Assembly (NCBI RefSeq): GCF_000582685.1 | Contig: NZ_KK073768.1 | Span: forward strand, 4,145,824-4,209,823 | Direction: 5' to 3' | DNA: 64,000 bases | Source of the DNA: [Scytonema hofmanni] UTEX 2349 | GTDB lineage: Bacteria; Cyanobacteriota; Cyanobacteriia; Cyanobacteriales; Nostocaceae | Part shown: piece by piece, positions 1-8,900 of the stretch | Layout of the letters: every line of letters starts with the position of its first letter | Position numbering within the stretch: position 1 is the first letter of the stretch | The notes under the pieces: generated by a model | Databases searched by the model: none | What the model was told of the DNA's origin: nothing | Seen by the model: the letters and a program-made list of their open reading frames with translations, nothing else | Translations under genes and position numbers: made by a program

Positions 1-36
1 AATGGGCAATGGGCAATGGGCAATGGGCAATGGGCA
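1..36. repeat. Heptanucleotide tandem repeat (AATGGGC)n
   Basis: About five tandem copies of the 7-mer AATGGGC open the window and may continue to its left. This is the STRR class of repeat known from heterocystous cyanobacteria. The same motif returns in many intergenic gaps of the window. Confidence 0.9.
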
Positions 37-102
37 CGATCGCAGTGAGAATTAAAGAAGTTCAATAAAGCAAGTGCGTGAATAAATACAATTCTTTCCT
101 GC

Positions 103-190
103 CCCATGCCCCATGCCCCATGCCCCATGCCCCATGCCCCATGCCCTATGCCCCATGCCCTATGCCCCATGCCCTATGCCCCATGCCCTA
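103..190. repeat. Heptanucleotide tandem repeat (GCCCCAT/GCCCTAT)n
   Basis: About twelve tandem 7-mers alternate between GCCCCAT and GCCCTAT, the reverse complement of the tract at the window start. The repeat runs into the 3' end of the minus-strand histidine kinase gene: the last codons (Gly-His-Gly-Ala) and the TAG stop of that gene are repeat-derived. Confidence 0.9.
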
Positions 191-1937
191 TTTTGCTATA
201 TTTTGCTACCAAAGTTGCTAAAAGAGGCAAATCAATCGGTTTAGAAATATAGCCATTAACTCCAGCAGTGAGACAGATTTCGCGATCGCCTTTCATTGCC
301 ATTGCTGTTTGGGCTATTATCGGAATCGTTTTATACTGCTGTTTGTCTCGTAGTTGCTCTACTAATTTCAAGCCATTTTCATCTGGTAAATAGACATCCA
401 TTAAAATCACCGCAGGCTGCAACTCTATGAGAGATTGCCACATTTCGGCAGCATTTTTTACCCAAGTTACTTGATAACCCAATTTTTCTAAATAAGTTTT
501 TATAAGTTTGGCATTAGAGAAATCATCTTCCACTAGCAAAATTTCTGATGATGAGGTATTATTTAAATTAACCCCATTTCCCTTATCTGACCTAGAGACG
601 TTCCGCCGGAACGTCTCTACCCCCTTTTTCTGCGTCAGGGGAAGTACGATGGTAAAACGCGAACCTTGATTAACCTTAGATTCTACTTTCAACCACCCAC
701 TGTGAATTTCGACGAGTTTCCGAGTTAGTGCTAATCCTAAACCAGTACCTTCATCACGAGCGGTAACAGCATTGGGTATTTGGAAATAAGGTTGAAAAAG
801 TTCAGTTTGGTCTTGTTTGGAGATGCCAGCACCAGTGTCCCAAACTGTAAAATACATAAATTCACGTTTAACGGCTACCTTTAACCCAACGCTTCCTGTG
901 GTTGTAAACTTGAGAGCATTGAACAGCAAATTTAATAGCATTTGCTTGAGTCGCAAAGAATCGGCTACGAGAGTTGTGATCTTCGCATCTACCTCTAGCC
1001 GCAGGTTCAAATTTTTATTAGCGGCTTTTTCTTTCAGTAAAGCGAAAACATTGTTACATAGTGTTGGTACATTTACGGTTTCCCATTGTACCTCTAGCTG
1101 ATTTGCTTCAATTTTTGAGAGATCCAAAATATCGTTAATTAAAGCTAGCAGGTGCTTGCCGCTAGACTGAATAATATTTAAATACTCTTGGTGACGTTCT
1201 CTTGTAGGATCGTAGCCTTGGGCTAAGAGTAGCTGAGTGAAACCGATAATAGAACTAAGTGGTGTGCGAATTTCGTGGCTGGTATTTGCGAGAAACAGGT
1301 TTTTTAGTTGATTAGTGCGCTCTAGTTGCTGATTAAAGCTTTCTAGATGTTGAGAAGATTCCTGCAAAGATTTTATTTGTTGCAGTTGTGCCAAAGCTAC
1401 CGCACATTGATTGGCGGCGCGAGCCATCAAATTTGATGTAAGTTTAACTTGTGCTGCTTTTAGTGATTCGCTACTAGGTTCTTGTAATTCTGTGACGATA
1501 ATTAACCAGCTCGCAACACCGTCAAAATCCTCAGCTAACCGCCAAGCATTCGGCGGTTGTTGGTTTTCTAATTTTTGTAAATCTTCAATGTCTATTGCTC
1601 GTTGCAAGCTAAATTGCAGCTTTTTTACGGTGTTGGAAATCAGTCTAGATGAGGACTCAGAAGCATAAGCTATTTTGCCAACTGTTTCTTGTGGTTGAAA
1701 CAAAGCGATCGCCACTTCACCGGCATTTAAAGCACTATTGAGTTCGTTTACAACTATCTGGAAAATTTCTGCTTCTGTAGTACAACTAGAAAGCAGACAA
1801 TCGTTGAGGCGACTTTGCAACTTATTTAAAGTGCATTCGAGCCACAAATCGGCGCGAAGTTGCTCAATTGAGATCAAAAGTTTTGTACTTATATCTACCT
1901 GAGAGTTCCGTTCTGGTAAGCTTGAATACTGCTGCAT
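174..1937 (-). CDS. Hybrid sensor histidine kinase / response regulator
   Basis: A cytosolic two-component hybrid kinase of 587 residues; no membrane segment is visible. Residues about 40-190 look like a GAF-type sensor region, followed by a short coiled coil. The dimerisation box has HEIRTPL (phospho-acceptor His about 221). The ATPase part shows N (NALKFT, about 342), G1 (DTGAGIS, about 368) and G2 (GTGLGLAL, about 397) boxes. A C-terminal receiver domain has the acidic pair EDD near 471, phospho-Asp near 514 (LMDVYLP) and Lys near 566 (ISKP). The ATG at 1937 is preferred to an upstream TTG. The linker between ATPase and receiver is partly encoded by an inserted palindromic repeat (593-620), and the stop lies in a heptamer repeat. 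The signal sensed is unknown. Confidence 0.9.
   Translation of the reverse strand: MQQYSSLPERNSQVDISTKLLISIEQLRADLWLECTLNKLQSRLNDCLLSSCTTEAEIFQIVVNELNSALNAGEVAIALFQPQETVGKIAYASESSSRLISNTVKKLQFSLQRAIDIEDLQKLENQQPPNAWRLAEDFDGVASWLIIVTELQEPSSESLKAAQVKLTSNLMARAANQCAVALAQLQQIKSLQESSQHLESFNQQLERTNQLKNLFLANTSHEIRTPLSSIIGFTQLLLAQGYDPTRERHQEYLNIIQSSGKHLLALINDILDLSKIEANQLEVQWETVNVPTLCNNVFALLKEKAANKNLNLRLEVDAKITTLVADSLRLKQMLLNLLFNALKFTTTGSVGLKVAVKREFMYFTVWDTGAGISKQDQTELFQPYFQIPNAVTARDEGTGLGLALTRKLVEIHSGWLKVESKVNQGSRFTIVLPLTQKKGVETFRRNVSRSDKGNGVNLNNTSSSEILLVEDDFSNAKLIKTYLEKLGYQVTWVKNAAEMWQSLIELQPAVILMDVYLPDENGLKLVEQLRDKQQYKTIPIIAQTAMAMKGDREICLTAGVNGYISKPIDLPLLATLVAKYSKIGHGA
593..620. repeat. Palindromic repeat (TAGAGACGTTCC family) inside a gene
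   Basis: TAGAGACGTTCCGCCGGAACGTCTCTA is a near-perfect inverted repeat. It belongs to the palindrome family that occurs between genes throughout this window. Here it lies in frame in the kinase-receiver linker and is read as VETFRRNVS. Confidence 0.9.
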
Positions 1938-2332
1938 GGTCAACTAGACCCCTGAACAAATATTAGTTTCGATCAAGGTGTGAAGAAGGCTTTATGTATA
2001 TTGGCATACAAATCCTTTTTATTTATAACTCATAACTAGTAGTGTCTAGTGTAACGATATGCATAAATGACATTAGTAGAAAACACTAAAAAATAGCGAT
2101 AACAAAACAAACTGGCTTTAGTGAACCGATACAATCCTGGAAATACCAGAAGCACACGGTCGCTTATAACAGGCATCCACACAAGTCACTCATGTGGTTG
2201 TAACACATAAATCGACAAAATGGCTTTTTTTTTACAAGAAAGACTGGGAATTAGGGAATTTCATGAGGTAAAGAAATAAAAATTTTCCCCCTTTTCCCTT
2301 TCCCCTTTCCCCTTTCCCCTTTCCCCATTACT
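1938..2332. other. Divergent intergenic region
   Basis: This 395-base gap separates the minus-strand histidine kinase from the plus-strand livH gene and must hold both promoters. I found no ORF of note. Positions about 2288-2326 are a tandem TTTCCCC heptamer tract, ending 7 bases before the livH start, so livH has no clear Shine-Dalgarno sequence. Confidence 0.6.
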
Positions 2333-3205
2333 ATGAATGCACAACTAGCTCAATTAATTGTTAATGGAATTGCTGTAGGGAGCATTATTGCTCTGGCAGC
2401 CGTTGGACTGACTTTAACCTATGGGATTTTACGGTTATCTAACTTTGCCCACGGTGATTTTCTCACATTGGGAGCTTATTTTACATGGCTCTTAAATTCT
2501 CTTGGGATAAATATTTGGCTGTCGATGGTACTAGCAGGAGTGGGAACGGTAGCGGTGATGGTGTTGTCGGAAAAGCTGCTGTGGTCAAGGATGCGCTCTA
2601 TCCGTGCTAGTTCTACGACTCTGATTATTATGTCCATTGGACTGGCATTATTTCTTCGCAATGCCATTATCTTGATTTGGGGTGGTAGTAACCAAAATTA
2701 CAATTTGCCGATTACCCCTGCTTTAGACATTGCGGGTTTAAAAGTGCCGCAAAATCAATTGCTGGTTTTGTTCTTAGCGATGTTGGTAATTTTGGCGCTA
2801 CATTATCTTTTACAAAATACCAAAATTGGCAAAGCTATGCGAGCCGTTGCGGACGATTTGGATTTGGCGAGAGTTTCTGGTATTAATGTTGACTCTGTAG
2901 TTCTTTGGACTTGGATAATTGCCGGGACGCTCACATCTTTGGGAGGCAGTATGTACGGGTTAATTACAGCGGTGCGCCCGAATATGGGATGGTTTTTGAT
3001 TTTACCGATGTTTGCCTCAGTGATTCTGGGGGGAATTGGCAATCCTTATGGAGCGATCGCAGCAGCTTTTATCATCGGTATCGTTCAAGAAGTCAGCACC
3101 ATCATCCCTGGACTGGGTTCTCAGTATAAACAAGGTGTGGCGCTATTCATTATGATTTTGGTGCTGCTAATTCGTCCCAAAGGTTTGTTCAAAGGTACGA
3201 TTTGA
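2333..3205 (+). CDS. livH: Branched-chain/neutral amino acid ABC transporter permease, LivH family
   Basis: Inner-membrane permease of 290 residues, normal for LivH. It would form the translocation channel with a LivM-type partner and LivF/LivG-type ATPases. About eight hydrophobic segments are visible. Typical family stretches include the N-terminal GLTLTYGILRLSNFAHGD and the cytoplasmic loop GKAMRAVADDLDLARVSGIN, with a C-terminal GLFKG. In Anabaena the neutral amino acid (Nat/N-I) transporter has a LivH-type subunit, which this may be. No other subunit lies nearby, so it stands alone, as is common for nat genes in cyanobacteria. Start ATG at 2333 directly follows a heptamer tract. Confidence 0.92.
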   Translation: MNAQLAQLIVNGIAVGSIIALAAVGLTLTYGILRLSNFAHGDFLTLGAYFTWLLNSLGINIWLSMVLAGVGTVAVMVLSEKLLWSRMRSIRASSTTLIIMSIGLALFLRNAIILIWGGSNQNYNLPITPALDIAGLKVPQNQLLVLFLAMLVILALHYLLQNTKIGKAMRAVADDLDLARVSGINVDSVVLWTWIIAGTLTSLGGSMYGLITAVRPNMGWFLILPMFASVILGGIGNPYGAIAAAFIIGIVQEVSTIIPGLGSQYKQGVALFIMILVLLIRPKGLFKGTI

Positions 3206-3305
3206 GCAACACCAAATCTAATTAAGAGTCAAAAGTCAATGGTCAATGGTCAAAATTTTGACTTTTGGACTGTTGACTCTTGGACTCTTAACTGGAGCCT
3301 AGCAA

Positions 3306-3467
3306 CTAAAAGTTAACCAGATGGAAGTAAATTGCTGCTATCAGGAAATTACCAGCTAGGAGAAATAAACTGATTCCGGTGCGAAAGGGAAAAGGAGCTT
3401 TAGCGCCCGTTTGAGCAACTTCTGCGCCGACTTTTGGATTTGTAGGTTTCTTGGCTTGAGCTGTCAT
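3306..3467 (-). CDS. psaX: Photosystem I subunit PsaX-like protein
   Basis: A 53-residue minus-strand ORF. The C-terminal half has a single membrane helix, with FPFRTGISLF followed by LLAGNFLIAAIYFHLVNF. From memory this aligns well with thermophilic PsaX (YAFRT...LLLAINFLVAAYYF), a one-helix peripheral subunit of cyanobacterial photosystem I. The N-terminal 24 residues (MTAQAKKPTNPKVGAEVAQT...) are polar and Lys/Ala/Pro-rich and would be stromal (cytoplasmic). The start ATG at 3467 follows a purine-rich GGATAGGAAACT. The gene stands alone between livH and lipA, convergent with livH. The assignment rests on a short motif match, so a different one-helix thylakoid protein remains possible. Confidence 0.68.
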   Translation of the reverse strand: MTAQAKKPTNPKVGAEVAQTGAKAPFPFRTGISLFLLAGNFLIAAIYFHLVNF

Positions 3468-3597
3468 AGTTTCCTATCCTAATTACAATCTTCTTAACAA
3501 ATAGCAAAGAGTCGTCATATTTAGCGACACTCATCAAAAATATTTTTGTGGATTTTGTACCCTAAAACAGCACCAGTCAACAAAATGTATTATAGGG

Positions 3598-3640
3598 CAT
3601 TGGGCAATGGGCAATGGGCATGGGGCAATGGGCAATGGAT
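3598..3640. repeat. Heptanucleotide tandem repeat (GGGCAAT)n
   Basis: About six copies of the GGGCAAT/GGGCATG 7-mer lie between the psaX-like gene and lipA. Same STRR family as the tract at the start of the window. Confidence 0.85.
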
Positions 3641-3695
3641 TCTAAAACGTCCCCCCATCCCCCGATCTTCCATTCTCTAGACGGGTTGTACTTGA

Positions 3696-4601
3696 TCAAG
3701 GGCTTTCGCCGGCGTGGTAGGAACTGCGAACTAGAGGAGCAGAACGAACGTGGCTAAATCCCATTTCTTCTGCTATGGTTCCAAGCTCATCAAATTCTTT
3801 GGGTGTCCAATATTTTTGTACTGGCAGATGTTCTAAAGAAGGACGCATATACTGACCGATAGTCAGGCGATCGCATCCTACAGTCCTCAGATCCGCCATT
3901 GTTTCGATGACTTCATCAATGGTTTCACCGTGTCCCAGCATTAAACCTGATTTGGTGGGAATTATGGGCTGAATCTGTTTGACTAGAGAAAGTACCCTTA
4001 GGGAGCGATCGTACTTCGCACCTCGGCGCACAGGACCTTGCAACCGTCGCACCGTCTCAATATTGTGGTTGTAACAAGCAGGGTGCGCTTTCACAACCAT
4101 TTCTATCCGTTGGCGTTGACCTTCTTCACCAGTACCCCCACCACTCCAAAAGTCAGGTGTCAGCACTTCGATTTGGGCTTCTGGGTTCAAAGCGCGGATA
4201 GTTTCCATCGTCTTGACAAAATGACCCGCTCCTTGATCTGGTAAGTCATCACGAGCGACAGAAGTCAATACCACATAACGTAATCCCAAAAGCTGCACTG
4301 ATTCTGCCACATGCAGCGGTTCTGAGGAGTCCACAGGCATAGGTGCATGACCTTTATCTACTTGACAAAAGGCGCAAGACCGCGTACATGTGGGACCCAT
4401 GAGTAAAAAAGTTGCTGTTTTTTGGGAGTAGCATTCTCCGCGATTGGGGCAACGTCCTTCTTCGCAAATCGTGTGGATTTGACGCTGCTTAATAATACGT
4501 TGTACCGTCGAGAGTTCACTAGCTTTGCCAATCGGACGACGTAACCACGTTGGCATTGCCATAATCTCTGATTTGAGTTGCGCTGGTTGCGAAGAGGTCA
4601 T
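3696..4601 (-). CDS. lipA: Lipoyl synthase
   Basis: Radical-SAM enzyme that inserts two sulfurs into protein-bound octanoyl groups to make lipoyl cofactors for pyruvate dehydrogenase and glycine cleavage H protein. Numbered from the chosen Met (301 residues), the auxiliary cluster cysteines are C46, C51 and C57 (CEEGRCPNRGEC) and the radical-SAM CxxxCxxC is C72, C76 and C79 (CTRSCAFC). The C-terminal RSSYHAG supplies the conserved Ser ligand. The ORF can be extended by 27 residues to 4682, but that stretch is unlike the family. The ATG at 4601 gives the usual length. The gene is monocistronic here. Many cyanobacteria carry two lipA copies; which this is cannot be told. Confidence 0.95.
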   Translation of the reverse strand: MTSSQPAQLKSEIMAMPTWLRRPIGKASELSTVQRIIKQRQIHTICEEGRCPNRGECYSQKTATFLLMGPTCTRSCAFCQVDKGHAPMPVDSSEPLHVAESVQLLGLRYVVLTSVARDDLPDQGAGHFVKTMETIRALNPEAQIEVLTPDFWSGGGTGEEGQRQRIEMVVKAHPACYNHNIETVRRLQGPVRRGAKYDRSLRVLSLVKQIQPIIPTKSGLMLGHGETIDEVIETMADLRTVGCDRLTIGQYMRPSLEHLPVQKYWTPKEFDELGTIAEEMGFSHVRSAPLVRSSYHAGESP

Positions 4602-4909
4602 AAATAATTCAAGGGAAAAGGGGCTTTTTGAAGAAGGGGAAAGGTTTCCCCAAGTGGAGCATCTGCCGTGAAAGGGACTCATGGGAAAGAATTATTACCA
4701 ATGCCCTATGCCCTGTGATTTAAAGATCACATTTACATAAATCTCACGAAATATCAGTATACGCTCTGTAAGATACCTAAATTATTGTCGCATCTCCCAG
4801 AAATTACTATCCCCCAATCAATATAAATGTCATATATAGTAGGAGGATTCTCAACCTTAATTGGCAAAGCCGCCATCTCAACCTAAAGTTTCTGTTAGAG
4901 TAATTAGTC

Positions 4910-5500
4910 GTGGCAAGTAACAAGATTCTAGTTATCGATGACACTACAGTTGTCAGGGTGAAAGTACGGGAAATGTTGCCTCCGGGCAATTTTGAAGTAC
5001 TGGAAGCAAAAGACGGCTTAGAAGGATTAAATTTCATTCTTCAGGAAAAACTCAGCCTGATTATGTTGGATTTCCTTTTGCCGAAAATGAGTGGCTGGGA
5101 AGTTTTCCAGCAGATTCAAGCTCAACCAGAACTAAGAAAGATTCCCTTAGTTCTTATGTCTGGTCGGAAAGAAGAGGTGACGGAGAAAATTCCCGAACCC
5201 TTTGAATATTTTGAGTTTCTCGGAAAGCCTTTTGACCAAAAGCAACTAATTGCCTCAATTAAGTTGGCGATGACAAAAGCTAAACAGCCGCGTCCGGAAC
5301 CAGTCTCAGTAGCAGCTGTTGCTGCGAAAAATGGAGTTGTAGATTCTAGTGCGATCGCTCCGGGCGGGTCTTTGACCATCGCTCCTAGTGACGAAATTGC
5401 TGCATTAAATGAAAAACTTGTCAAGATGCAAGCGGAAATTGATGGTTTAAAGAAACAATTAACTCAAGTTGTGACTTTTATTAAACAGAAAATAAAATAG
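4910..5500 (+). CDS. Stand-alone response regulator with C-terminal coiled coil
   Basis: A 196-residue protein beginning with GTG at 4910. Residues 4-120 form a CheY-like receiver: acidic pair DD near residue 10, phospho-Asp in LIMLDFLLPKMSGW near 48, and the Lys of FLGKPFD near 103. A Pro/Ala-rich linker follows, then a C-terminal helix (EIAALNEKLVKMQAEIDGLKKQ) predicted as a coiled coil, suggesting dimerisation or partner docking rather than DNA binding. No kinase is directly adjacent on this strand. A terminator-like hairpin follows at 5592-5634. Confidence 0.85.
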   Translation: MASNKILVIDDTTVVRVKVREMLPPGNFEVLEAKDGLEGLNFILQEKLSLIMLDFLLPKMSGWEVFQQIQAQPELRKIPLVLMSGRKEEVTEKIPEPFEYFEFLGKPFDQKQLIASIKLAMTKAKQPRPEPVSVAAVAAKNGVVDSSAIAPGGSLTIAPSDEIAALNEKLVKMQAEIDGLKKQLTQVVTFIKQKIK

Positions 5501-5591
5501 CGATCGTTTCTTTTCTCAAAACCTCCGTAGCTAAGACTTTCATCTTTTGTTGCGATTTAGTAAAATTTAAAATTCACTTTTAAATTTATTA

Positions 5592-5634
5592 AGTCTACCG
5601 ATACCCTTAAGTAAAAGGTAAAGGTAGGCTTTTT
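5592..5634 (+). terminator. Probable intrinsic terminator after the response regulator
   Basis: An 8-bp stem (AGTCTACC with GGTAGGCT, one G-T pair) closes a loop that contains a further weak stem, and is followed by GCTTTTTATTG. It sits 90 bases after the response regulator stop on the plus strand. Confidence 0.6.
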
Positions 5635-5938
5635 ATTGTTTAGATGACAAAAATAAGTTATACCAATTTTAATTAATTGGTAAAAATTTAAACAATAACT
5701 AGTCAAGTATATTACTTCTGAAAAATTATTTAGTATTGTTATATCTACCTCTCAATTACTTAATTTTTAATAAATTTAAAATATAAAGTTATTTAAATAA
5801 ATAAAACTCTTATTAATACATTAGTTATTAACTATGAAAACATGCAAAATATAAAAATTTTTAGGCGAAAAATTGATAATAACAGCCCTAAAGTGGGAAG
5901 ACTAATACATATAAACAAAACAAGGAGAATAAGCTACG
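5635..5938. other. AT-rich leader region of the large kinase gene
   Basis: A strongly AT-rich stretch with no ORF. It ends with an AGGAG Shine-Dalgarno motif about 12 bases before the ATG of the 1,879-residue kinase. It probably carries that gene's promoter, but no clear -35/-10 pair can be singled out. Confidence 0.4.
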
Positions 5939-8900
5939 ATGCTGGCATTATTAGATACATTATTTCCCTTAACTGGCTATAGCTTCACTGAGCAAATCTA
6001 CTCAGGCAGTAAAACTATAGTTTGTCGTGGGATCAGAGAAGAAGACCAAAAGTCAGTCATTATCAAAATGATGCGGAATGAATATCCTACGTTCCATGAA
6101 ATTGCCCAATTCCGCAATCAATACACCATCAGCAAAAACCTTAACCTTCCTGGTATAGTTAAACCTTATGGATTGGAAACCTACCGCAACGGCTATGCCT
6201 TAATATTAGAAGATTTTGGCGGTATTTCCCTTAAAGATGCGTTATTGTTTAAATCTGAAGAGAGAAAAAAACCAAATTTTCTCGATCAGTTTTTTCATAT
6301 CGCTATAGAAATTACTTCCACTCTTGAAGGAATGCATCGCGTACAACCGGATGGGGTTATCGCTAAACATCGCGTCATTCATAAAGATATCAAACCTGCC
6401 AATATCCTAATTAATCCAACCACTTTAGAAGTAAAACTCATCGACTTTAGTATAGCCTCACTTTTGCCAAGAGAAATTCAATTTCTCACCAATCCCAACG
6501 TTCTAGAAGGCACCTTGGCTTACATTTCTCCTGAACAAACCGGACGAATGAACCGAGGTATAGATTATCGGAGTGACTTTTATTCCCTTGGTGTCACCTT
6601 TTTTGAACTCCTCACAGGCAAATTACCTTTTATCACCGATGACTCAATGGAGTTAGTTTATTGTCACATTGCCAAACAACCACCTTCTTTAGAAGGTGAA
6701 AAGCAGGAGATTCCCAAAGTTCTTTCAAATATCGTCATGAAGCTAATGGCAAAAAATGCCGAAGATCGCTATCAGAGTGCTTTGGGATTAAAGCATGACT
6801 TAGAACTGTGTAGAAAGCAATGGCAAGAGACAGGAAATATAGCATTTTTCGAGTTAGCACAACAGGACATTTGCGATCGCTTCCTCATAAGAGAAAAACT
6901 CTATGGTCGTCAACATGAAGTTGAAACTCTACTCGCTGCAATTGATCGCATAACAAGTGGAACCACGGAAATGATATTAGTCGCGGGTTCCTCTGGTATT
7001 GGCAAAACCGCTGTTGTCAACGAAGTTCATAAACCTATAGTCCGGCAGCGCAGTTACTTTATTAAAGGCAAATTTGACCAGTTTCAACGAGACATTCCCT
7101 TATCAGCATTAGTGCAAGCCTTTCGCGATTTAATCGGTCAATTGCTAAGTGAAACTGATACCCAAATTGAATCCTGGAAAATTAAAATTCTCTCAGCACT
7201 GGGTGAACAAGCTCAAGTCATTACTGATGTAATTCCCGAACTCGAAAGCATTATTGGTAGGCAACAGCCAGTTACTGAACTTTCTGGCAATGCTATTCAA
7301 AATCGTTTCAATTTATTCTTTCAAAAATTTATCCGTGTCTTTAGGACAAAAGACCATCCTTTAGTAATTTTTCTAGATGATTTACAATGGGCAGATACTG
7401 CCTCTTTGAATTTTATTAAATTATTAATGAGTGAAACCACAACAATTAATCCAAATCCTTCTTTCTCTTGTCTCCTTTTAGATGAAACAAATAAAGACAG
7501 AGAAAAGGATGGCGGTCTAATGCTCATTGGTGCTTATCGGGATAATGAAGTTGACAAAGCACATCCGCTTGAGTTGACAATCAAAGAAATTAAACTTGAA
7601 AAAGCAATTATTAATACTATAACTCTAGAGCCGTTAAATCAGCGTGATTTAAATCTATTGATTGCTGATACCATGCGTTGTGAAGAAGAGCTTGCTATCC
7701 CTCTCACGCAAATGGTATTTGCTAAAACCAAAGGTAATCCATTTTTTACCAATCAATTTCTCAAGAGCCTGCATGGTGATGGACTAATTGAATTTCACTT
7801 TGAACTCGGTTATTGGCAGTGCGATATTTCTAAGGTAAAAGCATTAGCTCTCACAGATGATGTAGTAGAATTTATGGCACTACAACTAATGAAGTTGCCA
7901 TCACATACTCAAAAAGTCTTGAAGCTCGCTGCTTGTATTGGTAACGAATTTGATTTAAAAACTCTGACTATTATAAATGAAGAATCTGCCGTAGATACAG
8001 CGTCAGACTTGTGGCAAGCATTAATTGAAGGACTAGTTTTTCCTCAAGCTGAATTTTATAAATTTTTTGACAAAGATGCTAATAATCACGAGAGAATAAA
8101 TCAGGACAAAGAATTAAGCTTACCTAAATATAAATTTGTACACGACCGTGTACAGCAAGCGGCTTATTCTTTGATACCGGAAGATAAAAAGCAATCAATT
8201 CACTTAAAAATTGGAGAACTACTGTTAAGGAATATCCCACTAGCTGAACAGGAAGAAAAGATTTTTAATTTAGTCAATCAATTTAATATGGCACTGCCAT
8301 TAATTAGTCTTCCGGCTGAACGTGATAGATTGGCAAGAATGAATTTGATTGCTGGACGTAAAGCTTTGGTATCAACAGCTTATCCAGCTGCGGTTAAATA
8401 TTTAACTACTGGAATTCAACTATTAACAGATGATAGTTGGGAGAGAAAATATGAGCTAAGTCTAGGTTTGTATGAGAAAGCAGCAGAGGCAGCGTACTTG
8501 GGTGGAGACTTTGAACAAACAGAGCAATTAGCAGAGGTAGTGTTGACACGAGCCAAAACATTACTAGAGAAAATAAAAGTTTATGAAGTGAAAATTCAAG
8601 CTTATGGAGCGCAAAATCAAGCATTAAAAGCAGTCAATACTGGGCTAAAAGTTCTTAAGCAATTGGGGGTAGAGTTTCCTGAGAATCCGAGTCAGTCTGA
8701 TGTTCAGTTAGGAATGGCAGAAATAGCCTCTTTATTGACACAAAGGAGCATTGAAGACTTAGTTAATCTACCGGAGATGACAGAAGCTCGACCGTTAGCA
8801 ACTATGCGTATCCTCACGAGTACAATTAGCCCTGCCTATCAAAGTTTTCCTCAACTATTCCCACTGATTATTTTTAAACAAATCAACTTATCGTTCAAAC

